From assembly GCF_001458115.1 (NCBI RefSeq), contig NZ_CZRP01000013.1:372001-436000 (forward strand): a stretch of 64,000 nucleotides of DNA, written 5' to 3'. Origin of the DNA: Gracilibacillus massiliensis (GTDB taxonomy: Bacteria > Bacillota > Bacilli > Bacillales > Amphibacillaceae). The notes under the pieces were generated by a model. It worked only from the letters and a program-made list of their open reading frames with translations, was not told the DNA's origin and made no database searches. This document shows, in pieces, positions 35,644 to 46,024 of the stretch; positions within the stretch are counted from its first letter, which is position 1; every line of letters begins with the position of its first letter. The translations under genes were made by a program, and so were the position numbers.

Positions 35644-36834
35644 TTACAAGAATAGACCTGCCATTGTTGCAGACAGAATCGAACCTAAGGTGGCTCCTAT
35701 TAATAACTTCATACCAAATTTGGAAACGGATGCACCTTTTTCACTATCAATCCCTTGCACAGTACCTGCAATAATACCGATCGAAGAAAAGTTAGCAAAA
35801 CTCGTAAGGAATACGGAAACTACTCCAAGCGTTTTTTCAGAGAATTCACCCATTGCTGCTTCTAGCTCGATCATTGCAACAAATTCATTCGTTATAATTT
35901 TTGTACCCATAATACCACCAGCTTGAATCAATTCACCAGGAGCGATCCCCATTAAAAATCCAATTGGTGCGAGCACATAACCTAAAATCTCTTGCAGCGT
36001 AGTTCCAGCAAAAATAGATGAAATAACCCAGTTCACTAATTCAAGTGACGCAATAAAAGCAATTAACATCGATGCAACGATGAGCGCTATTTTACCACCA
36101 TCCAAAGCACCATTACCCATTGCTTCAAAAAAACTATTTGCGTCGGACACATTTTTCACATCCACTTCATCTTCTTCCTTAGGGACATTCACAGGTGCAA
36201 TAATCGATGCGATGATAAGAGAACTGAACATATTTAGAGGTATTGCCACTAACACGTACTGTGCTGGCAACATTTGAATATAGGCACCGATAATCGAAGC
36301 AGAAACCGACCCCATTGCCGACGCACTTACAATATATAAACGATTATTATTTAAATGTCTAAATTGTGATTTTATCGCAATAATTGCTTCTGACTGACCA
36401 AAGAACATACTATTGACCGCATTAAAAGACTCGACTTTTGGTAAACCCGTTATTTTAGAAATTCCCCAGCCAATATACTTAATAATAAACGGTAAAACCT
36501 TCAAGTACGTAAGAACAGACAAGATGGTAGAAAAGAAAATAATAATCAATAACACATTAAAAAAGAATACAGACGCATTCTCTTCTACAGCAAGTCCACC
36601 TAATACAAAGGCAACCCCTTCTGATCCAAACTCGATTAGTTTATTAAAAACGTCAGAAATAAAATTAATTATTGCTTCACCTATAGGAGTCATAAACATA
36701 AACCATGTCGTTAACACTTGAGCCACCAGCATAATTCCGACTCCAATAAAGTTTACGTTTTTCCGGTCATTAGACATTGCATATGCGATGGCTAACGCAA
36801 TAATTATGGCAAAAAGTCCTAATAAAATCCCCAC
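35644..36834 (-). CDS. nupC: NupC-family concentrative nucleoside transporter
   Basis: Membrane protein of 396 residues of the CNT family (Na+ or H+ nucleoside symport). Family elements are the early GxxVAFVLGGLA segment, FNAVNSMFFGQSEAIIAIKSQF (substrate-site helix hairpin), SASAMGSVSASIIGAYIQMLPAQYV, and late GIAPGELIQAGGIMGTKIITNEFVAM and TSFANFSSIGIIAGTVQGID. It starts with GTG at 36834, 7 nt after AAAGGAGG. Monocistronic with its own terminator. Specificity among nucleosides cannot be read. Confidence 0.92.
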   Translation of the reverse strand: MGILLGLFAIIIALAIAYAMSNDRKNVNFIGVGIMLVAQVLTTWFMFMTPIGEAIINFISDVFNKLIEFGSEGVAFVLGGLAVEENASVFFFNVLLIIIFFSTILSVLTYLKVLPFIIKYIGWGISKITGLPKVESFNAVNSMFFGQSEAIIAIKSQFRHLNNNRLYIVSASAMGSVSASIIGAYIQMLPAQYVLVAIPLNMFSSLIIASIIAPVNVPKEEDEVDVKNVSDANSFFEAMGNGALDGGKIALIVASMLIAFIASLELVNWVISSIFAGTTLQEILGYVLAPIGFLMGIAPGELIQAGGIMGTKIITNEFVAMIELEAAMGEFSEKTLGVVSVFLTSFANFSSIGIIAGTVQGIDSEKGASVSKFGMKLLIGATLGSILSATMAGLFL

Positions 36835-36964
36835 AATTTTTCCTCCTTTAAAGAAACATGTTTACTTCTACCATACCCAAACAATGATAGAAATAATCAC
36901 GTTTTCAAAAGGAGAAAAAAAGTCAGACTTCGAAACTTATAAGGAAATTACCAGCCGTGATTAA

Positions 36965-37450
36965 TTAAGTCGATTGAAATGACTTTGCCACTTCTACTAG
37001 CTTCTCTTTGGTTAAGGATTTTTCGCTAGGACGATAAATTAAATGATAAGTAATACCATTTTTTGTCCATTTCAAAGTCTGTGAATAGGATTGGTTTTGG
37101 TAGTAGCCTTTTACATCATCTGTTATTTGGATTTGATTAAAGTCTTTTGGTTCTTCCATTACCCCATTTAAGAATTGAATGGTAAATATATCATTTTCAT
37201 TTGTAAACACGGTAATATCAAAAGCTTCTTGTCCACTTTCTTCTATTCGGAAACGGTCTGTCACAAGAATTTCAGCAGGTACCGGAATATAGGATGGTAA
37301 TTCCGGATTAAATTCTAATACTTCGACTGCATCCTCAATTTCATTTTTTTCGTAGGAATAAAAACCGTCTGGAACGGCAGATTGAGTGTTACATCCTGTT
37401 AAGATAACAATAAACAAAATAGTTGCGATTACCTGCTGAAAAAACCTCAT
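36965..37450 (-). CDS. Lipoprotein with DUF4367-like domain
   Basis: Lipoprotein of 161 residues from the ATG at 37450, which follows GGAGG. The signal peptide FFQQVIATILFIVILTGC ends in lipobox LTGC. The mature part has a segment starting FNPELPSYIPVPAEILVTDRF and a C-terminal WTKNGITYHLIYRPSEKSLTKEKLVEVAKSF, resembling DUF4367 domains found in Firmicute lipoproteins and anti-sigma-like proteins. Function unknown. Transcribed alone. Confidence 0.75.
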   Translation of the reverse strand: MRFFQQVIATILFIVILTGCNTQSAVPDGFYSYEKNEIEDAVEVLEFNPELPSYIPVPAEILVTDRFRIEESGQEAFDITVFTNENDIFTIQFLNGVMEEPKDFNQIQITDDVKGYYQNQSYSQTLKWTKNGITYHLIYRPSEKSLTKEKLVEVAKSFQST

Positions 37451-37642
37451 ACTTGTCTTCCTCCAATATAGTGAGACTTCCTTAATAATTATTTCGTATA
37501 CTATTAGACGATATATATAACTAAAAAGTTTCAAAAATAAGACCTTTCATCATTATTCTTTAAATAATCATTATTCATCTCTAACTGTGTTAGTACTATT
37601 GTACTTCTTATAATGATTCTTACACAATAGAAAACGTCGATA

Positions 37643-38797
37643 CTATTTAGCATCGACGTTACTTTTATGAAAAAAATGTTTCATGGCATAAAAAACATCT
37701 TCTTTATTACGTAATACGTATTGTTTAAAGCGCGGGTGTTCGATCTCTTTAAAGGCTTGCATTAAGGTGGAATAACGATTGTATTGATTTACTTCACCAT
37801 AACAAAACATACTAGCACTTTCTAACAATTGGTATACCGCTTCTAATGACCTCCTATTATCGGAGGTAAGATTATCTCCATCCGAGAAGTGAAACGGATA
37901 AATGTTGTATTGACTTGCGGGATACTTCTCATCTACTAATTCTAATGCTTTTCGATAGGCAGACGAACAGATGGTGCCACCGCTTTCTCCTTTTGTAAAA
38001 AACGATTCTTCATCGACGATTTTTGCTTCTGTATGGTGGGCAATAAACTCAACATCGACCGTTTGATATTTTTTTCTTAAAAAGCGAACCATCCAAAAAT
38101 AAAAACTTCTTGCTACATACTTTTCGAACTGTCCCATGGAACCACTTGTGTCCATCATTGCTAATACAACCGCTTTTGATTCAGGTTTTTCAATATTGTC
38201 CCACGTTTTATATCGTAAATCATCCGGGTAAATGGGAGCGAAAGATGGCTTTCCTTCTAATGCATTTCTCCTGAAAGATGCAAGCATCGTTCGTTTTTTA
38301 TCAATATTACCAGTTAAACCTTTTTTGCGAATATCTCGGAATTCTACGTCTGTAATCGTAATATTATTTTGTTCTTTCTCCATCAAATTGGGCAATTCTA
38401 ATTGTGAAAAGAAAGTTTCTTCCACTGTCTCAAAATCTACTTCTGCTTCATAATAATCAACACCAGGTTGATTACCTGCTTTCTCACCTTGTTGGCCTTT
38501 TTTTGTTTGTTGGGCATCTTCAGCTACGACATCACCTATTTTACTTTCACCATCCCCTTGACCAACATGTTTGTTTTTGGATTGGCTGTAACGGATTTTA
38601 TACTCATCTAGTGAACGAATTGGGATACGAATAATTTCTTTCCCTCGTGACATTATGATATTTTCTTCACTAACAATATCTGGTAACTTGTTTTTGATAA
38701 CTTCTTTTATTTTGTCTTGATGTCGTTTCTGATCATCAAACCCTTTTCGATGGAGGGACCAATCTTCTTCAGCAATTACAAAGTTCGTATCAGTCAT
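37643..38797 (-). CDS. yhbH: YhbH sporulation protein (YeaH family)
   Basis: Protein of 384 residues (392 in B. subtilis) starting at the ATG at 38797 after GGAGGAGGGG. The N-terminal [27 protein letters not shown] and [20 protein letters not shown] are typical. A low-complexity Gly/Gln linker follows. The C-terminal half is a von Willebrand A-like domain with a MIDAS-type motif ([13 protein letters not shown]) and [11 protein letters not shown]. YhbH/YeaH works with PrkA/YeaG and SpoVR/YcgB in related bacteria, and prkA and spoVR lie 7 kb and 27 kb away here. Confidence 0.93.
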   Translation of the reverse strand: MTDTNFVIAEEDWSLHRKGFDDQKRHQDKIKEVIKNKLPDIVSEENIIMSRGKEIIRIPIRSLDEYKIRYSQSKNKHVGQGDGESKIGDVVAEDAQQTKKGQQGEKAGNQPGVDYYEAEVDFETVEETFFSQLELPNLMEKEQNNITITDVEFRDIRKKGLTGNIDKKRTMLASFRRNALEGKPSFAPIYPDDLRYKTWDNIEKPESKAVVLAMMDTSGSMGQFEKYVARSFYFWMVRFLRKKYQTVDVEFIAHHTEAKIVDEESFFTKGESGGTICSSAYRKALELVDEKYPASQYNIYPFHFSDGDNLTSDNRRSLEAVYQLLESASMFCYGEVNQYNRYSTLMQAFKEIEHPRFKQYVLRNKEDVFYAMKHFFHKSNVDAK

Positions 38798-38927
38798 CAA
38801 ATCCCCTCCTCCGCTTGTATTATTTTATTGTATGCAGCGAAGCAAAGAATGATTAAGCATTTTTGCCAGAAAATTTTATAAAGTGAGATTTCAAGCGGTG
38901 GAAGGTTTGAGTTTTTTTCATTACTTT

Positions 38928-39084
38928 GTCCATAAGATCCTTTATTACGGACACTTTTACATGATTTCTCACTTTTTTGTCCATAAGACCCTTTATTACG
39001 GACACTTTTACACGATTCCTCGCTTTTTTGTCCATAAGATCCTTTATTACGGACACTTTTACGCGATTCCTCACTTTTTTGTCC
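38928..39084. repeat. Array C: GTCC-ATAAG repeats, 51-bp period
   Basis: GTCC starts at 38928, 38979, 39030 and 39081, and GGAC starts at 38949, 39000 and 39051. Both sets have exactly 51 bp spacing, and each GTCC precedes its GGAC by 21 bp. Half-sites read GTCCATAAG and TTACGGAC, and the linkers are also well conserved here, so these are near-perfect tandem repeats. It has the same core and geometry as array B, 24 kb away. It lies in the 368-base gap between yhbH and the odhB terminator. Confidence 0.9.
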
Positions 39085-39123
39085 GTTAGATCATCATGGA
39101 AATTCAACTTGAAGCTTGTCCAC

Positions 39124-39160
39124 AAAAAAAGCACTCACCTAATTTATTAGATGAGTGCTT
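39124..39160 (-). terminator. Terminator of odhAB
   Basis: On the minus strand, stem AAGCACTCATCT / AGGTGAGTGCTT with an AT loop, then seven T. Confidence 0.88.
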
Positions 39161-39165
39161 AAGTA

Positions 39166-40431
39166 TTAACCTTCTAGTAAAAGATCATATGGGTCTTCTA
39201 GTAATTGCTTGATACGTACTAAGAATTGAACAGCTTCTTTCCCGTCTACAATACGATGATCATAGGATAAAGCAATATACATCATTGGTCGAACTTCAAT
39301 GGAATCATCTGGCATTGCTACAGGTCGCTTTTGAATCGTGTGCATTCCCAGAATACCAACTTGTGGTGAATTTATGATAGGTGTGGATAGAAGTGATCCG
39401 AATATCCCTCCATTGGTAATTGTGAAAGATCCACCTTGTAAGTCACTAAGTTGTAATTCTTTATTTTTTGCTTTTGTTCCAAGTTCAGCGATTTCAGATT
39501 CAATTCCTGCAAAATCTAATCGATCAGCATCACGAACGACTGGTACAACTAAACCATCATCAGTAGATACGGCAATACCGATATCATAGAATTTTTTCTT
39601 GATAATCTCTTTTTCTTGAATTTCAGCATTTAGATAAGGGAAGTCTTTCAATGCACTAACAACTGCTTTTGTAAAGAAAGACATAAATCCTAATTTGATA
39701 CCATGCTTCTCTGCAAACTTATCTTTTCGTTCACTACGAAGATTCATTACTGCTGTCATATCTACTTCATTAAAAGTAGTAAGCATGGCAGCATTATGTT
39801 GTGATTCTACAAGCTTACTTGCTATTGTTTGACGACGGCGGGACATTTTTTCTCGTTCTACCGGCTTATCAAATTCTTGCTTCTCACTTGAAGTATCCGC
39901 TTTTTTGTCTGATTTCGTTTGCTTTGGTTGTTCTTTAGACGATTTCGCAGAATGCTCTACATCTTCAGGACGAATACGACCTAGTGGGTCACTTGGTGTA
40001 ATGTCATTCAAGTCAATACCAAGTTCACGCGCTCGTTTTCTCGCTGCAGGGGATGCAACTACTTTTTGTTGTTCCCCTGCTTTTTTCGGTTCTGTTTGTT
40101 TTTTATCAGCTGGTGCTTCTTTTTTCGGTTGTTCTTTTGGTTCCTCTTTTGCTTCTTCAGTATTTGACTCAGCTGAAGAACCGCTACTAGCTTCACCATT
40201 TTCATCAATTTTTGCGATGACTTCTCCTACTTCTACATCATCACCTTCACCTTTGACAAACTCGGTGATTACACCTGAATAATCAGCATTAACTTCTACA
40301 TTTACTTTATCTGTTTCCAGCTCACAGATAGGATCACCTTTCTCGACGGAATCACCTTCACTAACTAACCATTCCGCTATCGTACCTTCCGTAATGGATT
40401 CTGCTAATTCTGGGACTTTTATTTCCTTCAT
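39166..40431 (-). CDS. odhB: 2-oxoglutarate dehydrogenase E2, dihydrolipoyl succinyltransferase
   Basis: E2 component of 421 residues (417 in B. subtilis). A lipoyl domain (about 1-77) carries the lipoylated Lys in [12 protein letters not shown] Glu/Lys/Pro/Ala-rich linker precedes the peripheral subunit-binding domain (about 128-163, [21 protein letters not shown]). The catalytic acyltransferase domain (about 190-421) has the active-site [12 protein letters not shown]. The product is succinyl-CoA in the TCA cycle. It overlaps odhA by 4 bp and is followed by a terminator. The E3 gene is not in the window, as expected, since it is shared with pyruvate dehydrogenase. Confidence 0.97.
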   Translation of the reverse strand: MKEIKVPELAESITEGTIAEWLVSEGDSVEKGDPICELETDKVNVEVNADYSGVITEFVKGEGDDVEVGEVIAKIDENGEASSGSSAESNTEEAKEEPKEQPKKEAPADKKQTEPKKAGEQQKVVASPAARKRARELGIDLNDITPSDPLGRIRPEDVEHSAKSSKEQPKQTKSDKKADTSSEKQEFDKPVEREKMSRRRQTIASKLVESQHNAAMLTTFNEVDMTAVMNLRSERKDKFAEKHGIKLGFMSFFTKAVVSALKDFPYLNAEIQEKEIIKKKFYDIGIAVSTDDGLVVPVVRDADRLDFAGIESEIAELGTKAKNKELQLSDLQGGSFTITNGGIFGSLLSTPIINSPQVGILGMHTIQKRPVAMPDDSIEVRPMMYIALSYDHRIVDGKEAVQFLVRIKQLLEDPYDLLLEG

Positions 40432-43289
40432 TTGGTTTCTCCTCCTTCAGACAACTCTACTGCTCTTTTTACGATGCGACTCTGTTCCGTCTTGTGAATA
40501 TGTGAATCACCTACAGATGGTGATGAACGCTCTGGACGACCTTCATAATGTAATTCTAATTGACTGTCTTCAATCATTCTAAACAATAATTCTTTTACAA
40601 AATTCCAAGCTCCCATATTACGTGGTTCTTCTTGAACCCATACCACTTCTTCTAAGTTAGGGCAACCATTTATCACTTCTTGAATTAGTTTTTCAGGGAA
40701 TGGATAAATCTGCTCTAAACGAAGTACATGGATATCAGTGAATGCTTTCGGATTTTCATTTATTTTATCAGCAATATCTACCATTACTTTACCTGTTCCT
40801 ATTAGTAAGCGTTTAGCTTTTTTCGATGTTAAATCTTGACCAGGTTGCGGCATCAATGGTTTAAATTTACCTTTTGAAAATTCTTCAATACTTGAAACTA
40901 CTTTTGGACTACGTAATAAGCTCTTAGGTGTTAATACGATTAACGGACGAGCTGCCTCACTATCCGCCAATGCTGCTTGCCGTCTTATTAAATGGAAAAA
41001 TTGAGCACTTGTCGTTACATTTGCTACAATCCAGTTATTTTCTGCTGCCATGGTTAAGAATCTTTCCACTCTTGCGCTTGAGTGTTCTGGACCCTGTCCT
41101 TCATATCCATGAGGTAATAGCATAACCATATTTGAACGTTCATCCCATTTTGCACGTCCTGATGAGATAAATTGGTCAAAGATAACTTGACCAGCATTAG
41201 CAAAGTCTCCGAATTGCGCTTCCCAGATGACTAGTGTTTTTGGTGCCTTCACACTATATCCATACTCGAAACCTAATACTGCAGTTTCCGATAGTGGACT
41301 ATTATGAATGTCAAAAGTTGCCTTCGCTTCATCTAGACCGTGCATCGGGCAATATGTGTCACTTGAATCGACATCGTGTAGCATTAAATGACGATGTGCG
41401 AAAGTTCCACGTTCAGAATCTTGCCCTGTAATACGAATTGGAATTCCATCTTGAAGAATAGAAGCATATGCTAACGCCTCACCAACTGCCCAATCCGCTT
41501 TTTCTTCTTTTTCAAACGCGTTATGCCGCTTAGATAATATCTTTTCGAGCTTCTTAAAGGATTGAAAACCTTCAGGCCGTTTTAATAACCCTTTATTAAG
41601 AGAAAGGAGTAATTCCTTTGGTACTGCCGTTTCAATATCACTTAATCCTTGACGTAATGCTTGTGGAACGGGCATTGCTTCCGGATTTTCATTTACACTT
41701 TCCGTCATTTCATCATAAATACCTTGTAATTTATTAAAAACAGCTTCTTTCATTTCTTCATGAGTATTTTCATTTAAGATGCCTTCTTTTTGTAAACGTT
41801 TCGCATAAACAGTTGCACATGTAGGATGATTATCGATCGATTGGTATAGTTTAGGTTGCGTTGCTCGCGGTTCGTCCATTTCATTATGACCATAACGGCG
41901 ATAACCAACTAAATCAATTAAGATATCTTTCTTGAATTTTTTACGATAATCGTATGCTAACATAGCGGCCGAAATACATGCTTCAGGATCATCTGCGTTC
42001 ACATGGATAATTGGCACTTCAAAACCTTTGGCTAAATCACTAGCATATCTAGTTGAACGACCTTGACGCTGGCCAGTCGTAAACCCAACCAAGTTGTTAG
42101 CAATAATATGCAAAGTTCCGCCAGTACTATATCCAGGTAATGCACTTAAATTAAATGTCTCTGCTACCACGCCTTCCCCGATAAATGCAGCATCTCCATG
42201 AATGAGAATACTAAAAGCTTTTTCGGGATTTTGCTCAGGGCTACCTTTTTGAAAACGAAAGTCTTGTGCTGCTCTTGTAAAACCTTCCACCACTGGATTT
42301 ACAAATTCAAGGTGGGAAGGGTTGTGTGCTAATGTAATTCTTGTTGGTGATGGTTTTTCTTCACCTACGTCTCTTTTTGCACCAAAATGGTATTTAACGT
42401 CCCCTGTCCAACCATATGTAATGGCTCTTGATCCAGGTGAAGATGGGACTAATTCCTTATCTGCTGAAGGATGAAATTCTGAAAATAATTTATCATATGG
42501 CTTACCTAAAATATGGGTTAATACACTCAATCTCCCACGGTGTGCCATCCCCATTAAAATTTCTTCCGTTTCATCGTGAAAGGAATTTTGAACCATTCGG
42601 TCTAAGATCGGGACCATCATTTCTAAACCTTCAATAGAAAAACGTTTCTGTGCCACGAAGGTCTTGGCTAGAAAATTCTCAAATCCTTCTACATCTACAA
42701 TTTTTCCTAGTAGCTCTTTTTTCTCATCTTCAGAAAAAGGAAAACGATATTTCCCAGACTCAATGTTTTCTTGGAACCATAAGCGCTCATCGTCATTGTT
42801 AACATGGTCATATTCAAATGAAATCGTACCTGCATATTGATCCATTAAATAATCAATCACTTGTTGCGCATTCTCTACGCCTTGAACAGATGTATCCCAA
42901 ACCCATTCAGACGGAATCGCTTCCAAAACCTCTTTAGACAAGTTGTAGTGTTCTGGATCTACAAGCGTTGTATCACTTGAAATTCCAGATCCCACAGAAT
43001 AAATTTCTGCTTTCAAATGCCCATAACGACGAATAGCCTCAACAAGCTTAATAGCTGAGGTTAGTTGTTTTGCACTTATTTCAGATGATAAGCCCTTACT
43101 GCTTGCTACCTCTGCTTGTTGTCCTTCGGTTATTTCTTTTGGAGCTCCGTACTGATCAAACATTGATTTTAGGGATGGATCTACAGAGTCCTCATTTTCC
43201 AAATACAGCTCATACTGTTCTTGCACGTATCCCATATTGGGACCGTAAAATTTTTTCCAGAATCTCTCACTGGATTCCTGCTGTGTCAC
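40428..43289 (-). CDS. odhA: 2-oxoglutarate dehydrogenase E1 component
   Basis: Thiamine-diphosphate enzyme of 953 residues (944 in B. subtilis) decarboxylating 2-oxoglutarate. It has the N-terminal [21 protein letters not shown] typical of Bacillus OdhA. The early active-site segment is [15 protein letters not shown] and the ThDP/Mg2+ motif runs [14 protein letters not shown] to LHIIANN. Late Pyr-domain motifs are [12 protein letters not shown] and the [19 protein letters not shown] segment. It starts with GTG at 43289 after GGGGG. It is the first gene of the odhAB operon; translation of odhB is coupled by a 4-bp overlap. Confidence 0.97.
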   Translation of the reverse strand: MTQQESSERFWKKFYGPNMGYVQEQYELYLENEDSVDPSLKSMFDQYGAPKEITEGQQAEVASSKGLSSEISAKQLTSAIKLVEAIRRYGHLKAEIYSVGSGISSDTTLVDPEHYNLSKEVLEAIPSEWVWDTSVQGVENAQQVIDYLMDQYAGTISFEYDHVNNDDERLWFQENIESGKYRFPFSEDEKKELLGKIVDVEGFENFLAKTFVAQKRFSIEGLEMMVPILDRMVQNSFHDETEEILMGMAHRGRLSVLTHILGKPYDKLFSEFHPSADKELVPSSPGSRAITYGWTGDVKYHFGAKRDVGEEKPSPTRITLAHNPSHLEFVNPVVEGFTRAAQDFRFQKGSPEQNPEKAFSILIHGDAAFIGEGVVAETFNLSALPGYSTGGTLHIIANNLVGFTTGQRQGRSTRYASDLAKGFEVPIIHVNADDPEACISAAMLAYDYRKKFKKDILIDLVGYRRYGHNEMDEPRATQPKLYQSIDNHPTCATVYAKRLQKEGILNENTHEEMKEAVFNKLQGIYDEMTESVNENPEAMPVPQALRQGLSDIETAVPKELLLSLNKGLLKRPEGFQSFKKLEKILSKRHNAFEKEEKADWAVGEALAYASILQDGIPIRITGQDSERGTFAHRHLMLHDVDSSDTYCPMHGLDEAKATFDIHNSPLSETAVLGFEYGYSVKAPKTLVIWEAQFGDFANAGQVIFDQFISSGRAKWDERSNMVMLLPHGYEGQGPEHSSARVERFLTMAAENNWIVANVTTSAQFFHLIRRQAALADSEAARPLIVLTPKSLLRSPKVVSSIEEFSKGKFKPLMPQPGQDLTSKKAKRLLIGTGKVMVDIADKINENPKAFTDIHVLRLEQIYPFPEKLIQEVINGCPNLEEVVWVQEEPRNMGAWNFVKELLFRMIEDSQLELHYEGRPERSSPSVGDSHIHKTEQSRIVKRAVELSEGGETK

Positions 43290-43654
43290 GTCTTATACCC
43301 CCATTAGAAGTCACTTTCTCCTGCTAAACTTAACTCCCATCCAAATGTTGTAACAATAAATCATTACATCAATTAATATAACCTATTTTACCTAGGGAAA
43401 CAACATAAAAGTAGGGAATATTTAAATTCTTTTCTTAAAAGTTAAATTACTATAAAAAAAGCTATAAAAAGCTACCTTTTATCCGTTAAAAAACACATAA
43501 TGATCGTTTATAAGAATGCCTTCTAAAGAGAGAATAAATACCTTTAGATTTTTATTTATTTTGCTGAGAAAAGAGGTGTTTTATATTGCGAGCATTAGTT
43601 TAATATGCTTTACTTTTATCACACAATATTTTTTTCAAAAAGGAGATTGTCAAA
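43290..43654. other. Divergent intergenic region odhA / yhdT
   Basis: AT-rich 365-base gap between the divergent odhA and yhdT starts. It must contain both promoters; I saw no convincing pair of boxes, no repeat and no gene. Confidence 0.5.
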
Positions 43655-43924
43655 GTGAAAGATAAACATCCTTTTCAAATAGCCAATCGTGAAGCAATTA
43701 TAGGAATCATACTAGTAGTTTTTAATTTCATATGGTGGTTTGCTTTCGCTTATGGTCTGGGACATAAGAATCCGGAAGAATACCAATTCATTTTTGGATT
43801 TCCGGCATGGTTTTTTTACAGCTGTATCGTTGGTGTGTTTTTAATGTCACTACTTGTTTTCGTCATTGTCAAATTCTTTTTCAAAGATGTCTCACTTGAC
43901 GAAAAGGAGTATGATAATACATGA
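43655..43924 (+). CDS. yhdT: YhdT-family (DUF997) small membrane protein
   Basis: Protein of 89 residues with two membrane segments (about 14-34 and 47-70). IANREAIIGIILVVFNFIWWFAFAYGLG and FGFPAWFFYSCI are the conserved signatures of the YhdT/DUF997 family, which is found next to panF in many bacteria, including E. coli. It starts with GTG at 43655 after AAAGGAG. It overlaps panF by 4 bp (ATGA), strong evidence for a functional pair. Its molecular role in pantothenate uptake is not known to me. Confidence 0.88.
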   Translation: MKDKHPFQIANREAIIGIILVVFNFIWWFAFAYGLGHKNPEEYQFIFGFPAWFFYSCIVGVFLMSLLVFVIVKFFFKDVSLDEKEYDNT

Positions 43925-45363
43925 ATATTATTGCAACAGTTACTTTATTTATCTCTGTAGGCCTTATATTTATCATCGGATTACTTGCAAGCAGAACTTC
44001 TTCTCCTAGTAAATCATTTATGGAAGACTATTATCTGGGTGGTCGACGATTAGGTGGATTTGTACTTGCGATGACAATGACCGCTACTTATGGAAGTGCC
44101 AGTAGTTTTATTGGTGGACCTGGTGTAGCTTATAATGAAGGATTAGGTTGGGTTTTATTATCTATAACGCAAGTTGCGACCGGATATTTCACCTTAATGA
44201 TCCTTGGAAAGAGATTTGCTATTGTCGCAAAGAAATACAAGGCAATTACGATGGTCGATTTTTTAAAAGAACGATATCAATCAAAATGGGTTGTCCTATT
44301 ATCATCTTTCAGTATCATCATCTTTTTATTTTCGGCAATGGCCGCCCAATGGATTGGTGGAGGGCGGTTGATTGAATCGATTACTGGACTATCCTATCAT
44401 TCTGCTTTATTTATTTTCGTAATAACCGTCATTATTTATGTTACTTTTGGAGGATTTCGTGCGGTCACACTAACCGATTCGATTCAAGGCAGCATCATGT
44501 TGGTTGGAACTATTATTCTACTAGTTTCAATTATTATAACAGGCGGGGGAATTTCCGCCATCATGACCGACTTACAGAACGAAAATCCAAACCTAATCAC
44601 TCCCTATGGTGCGGATGGTGCACTTTCGCCTCAGTATGTTTCTTCATTCTGGATTTTAGTTGGCGTCGGTGTAATAGCATTGCCTCAAATTGTGGTAAGG
44701 GCAATGTCCTATCAAAACACCAAAGCTTTTCATCGTGCGCTCATTATTGGGACGTTGGTAGTTGGTGTCATTATGTTGAATATGCATTTAATCGGAGTGT
44801 TTGCTCGGCCAATTTTACCTGGAATCGAAGTTGCCGATACAGTGATTCCGTTAATAGCATTGGAAGTTTTACCCGCATGGTTAGCAGGTATTGTATTAGC
44901 TGCACCATTGGCAGCAATTATGTCTACCGTCGATTCATTACTTTTATTAGTAAGTTCTACCATTGTTAAAGACATTTACATCAACTACATAGAACCAACT
45001 GCTTCACGTAAAAAGGTACGTACCTTAAGCATGACCATAACAGCAATACTTGGAATTATTGTTTACCTGATTGCCGTAAATCCACCAGACCTGATTATTT
45101 GGTTGAATTTATATACAATAGGTGGTTTAGAAGCGGCCTTTCTGTGGCCTGTGGTGATGGGGATCTACTGGAAAAAAGGAACGAAACATGGAGCTATTGC
45201 AGCAATCATCTCTGGTTTCACTTCCTATATCGTATTACAGGCCTTTTATCCAAATCCATTTGGTATGCATGCCGTGGTATCATCACTAGCCATTTCGCTT
45301 ATTGCATATATTGCCGCAAGTAAACTGTCCCAACCGTCAATTTTAAACTCAAAAGCATTATGA
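43921..45363 (+). CDS. panF: Sodium/pantothenate symporter PanF
   Basis: Sodium:solute symporter of 480 residues with about 13 membrane segments. PanF-type signatures are FMEDYYLGGRRLGGFVLAMTMTATYGSASSFIGGPG near the N terminus, VYVTFGGFRAVTLTDSIQG-like SSS motif 1 (YVTFGGFRAVTLTDSIQ), and LAAPLAAIMSTVDSLLLL with the Na+-site helix 8. The paired upstream yhdT supports pantothenate (vitamin B5) as substrate. No terminator is obvious before repeat R4. Confidence 0.92.
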   Translation: MNIIATVTLFISVGLIFIIGLLASRTSSPSKSFMEDYYLGGRRLGGFVLAMTMTATYGSASSFIGGPGVAYNEGLGWVLLSITQVATGYFTLMILGKRFAIVAKKYKAITMVDFLKERYQSKWVVLLSSFSIIIFLFSAMAAQWIGGGRLIESITGLSYHSALFIFVITVIIYVTFGGFRAVTLTDSIQGSIMLVGTIILLVSIIITGGGISAIMTDLQNENPNLITPYGADGALSPQYVSSFWILVGVGVIALPQIVVRAMSYQNTKAFHRALIIGTLVVGVIMLNMHLIGVFARPILPGIEVADTVIPLIALEVLPAWLAGIVLAAPLAAIMSTVDSLLLLVSSTIVKDIYINYIEPTASRKKVRTLSMTITAILGIIVYLIAVNPPDLIIWLNLYTIGGLEAAFLWPVVMGIYWKKGTKHGAIAAIISGFTSYIVLQAFYPNPFGMHAVVSSLAISLIAYIAASKLSQPSILNSKAL

Positions 45364-45429
45364 AATACGAATTTATTGAATGAGACAGAGACACAAACAA
45401 TTAAACACGAACGATGCAATACGTATTAT

Positions 45430-45937
45430 TACGCAATATAAGGGAATAGTGACACAACCTGATGGTAATTTTGACATGATGTATGAGTGTAGTATCCGCT
45501 CCGGCTTGGCCACTCCCCTTTCCATGGGGTTTTTCCTTCAGCTAACTTTTCCAAGCACATACCGCATGGAAAAGTGGATCTTCAGGAAAAACGATTCCCA
45601 TAGGAGTTGGAGTGGCCGCCTACGCTCAATGAGATTCTACAACTTTTGCAAATGCTAATATTTTGGATCCTTTCTACAAATAATTACAACAAAAGATAGT
45701 GATTAAAGCAAAAAGTGTCCTCTTGCTTAAATTGTAGAGTATAAAAAAGCGAAGGCGTCCGCTTTCACTCCTGCGGGATGTTTTTAACCTAAGATCCACT
45801 TTTTAAGCGAACTTTGCTTAAAAAGTTAGCTTAGGGTAAAAACCCGCGGAAAGGAAAGCGGGCAAGCCGCAGCGGTTGCAAAGCACATATAAAATCTCAT
45901 AATTACCTCTTCAGCTATGTCGCAGTTTCTTCCTATT
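45430..45937. repeat. R4: paired-hairpin inverted-repeat element
   Basis: The left arm (about 45498-45625) has outer stem GGCCACTCC / GGAGTGGCC and inner ACTTTTCC / GGAAAAGT. The right arm (about 45748-45880) has CGCTTTC / GAAAGCG and tip ACTTTTTAAGC / GCTTAAAAAGT. The right arm and outer flank to TCGCAGTTTCTTCCTA are nearly identical to R1. It fills the 661-base gap between panF and the prkA terminator. Confidence 0.8.
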
Positions 45938-45944
45938 ACACAGA

Positions 45945-45979
45945 AAAATCCAAACAATTACATATAATCGTTTGGATTT
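45945..45979 (-). terminator. Terminator of prkA
   Basis: Stem AAAATCCAAAC / GTTTGGATTT around an AT loop, T-rich on the minus strand, about 45 bp downstream of the prkA stop. It may also stop panF transcription. Confidence 0.7.
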
Positions 45980-46024
45980 CTCTAATTTTATATTCTTTAG
46001 TCCTATCTTCATTGAAATTACAAT

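Noticed and set aside
38853-39134. Minus-strand frame of 93 codons with repeated KARNRVKVSVIKGLMDK
   Set aside because: It is a translation of the 51-bp tandem array C (51 = 17 codons). It has no plausible start signal, and array B gives a different peptide from the same geometry.
39905-40282. Plus-strand frame of 125 codons opposite odhB
   Set aside because: It is antisense to the odhB linker; its Ser/Phe-rich composition reflects the Glu/Lys/Ala codons of the real gene.
43290-43654. Possible riboswitch upstream of yhdT-panF
   Set aside because: No conserved aptamer-like stem set was recognised in this AT-rich gap.
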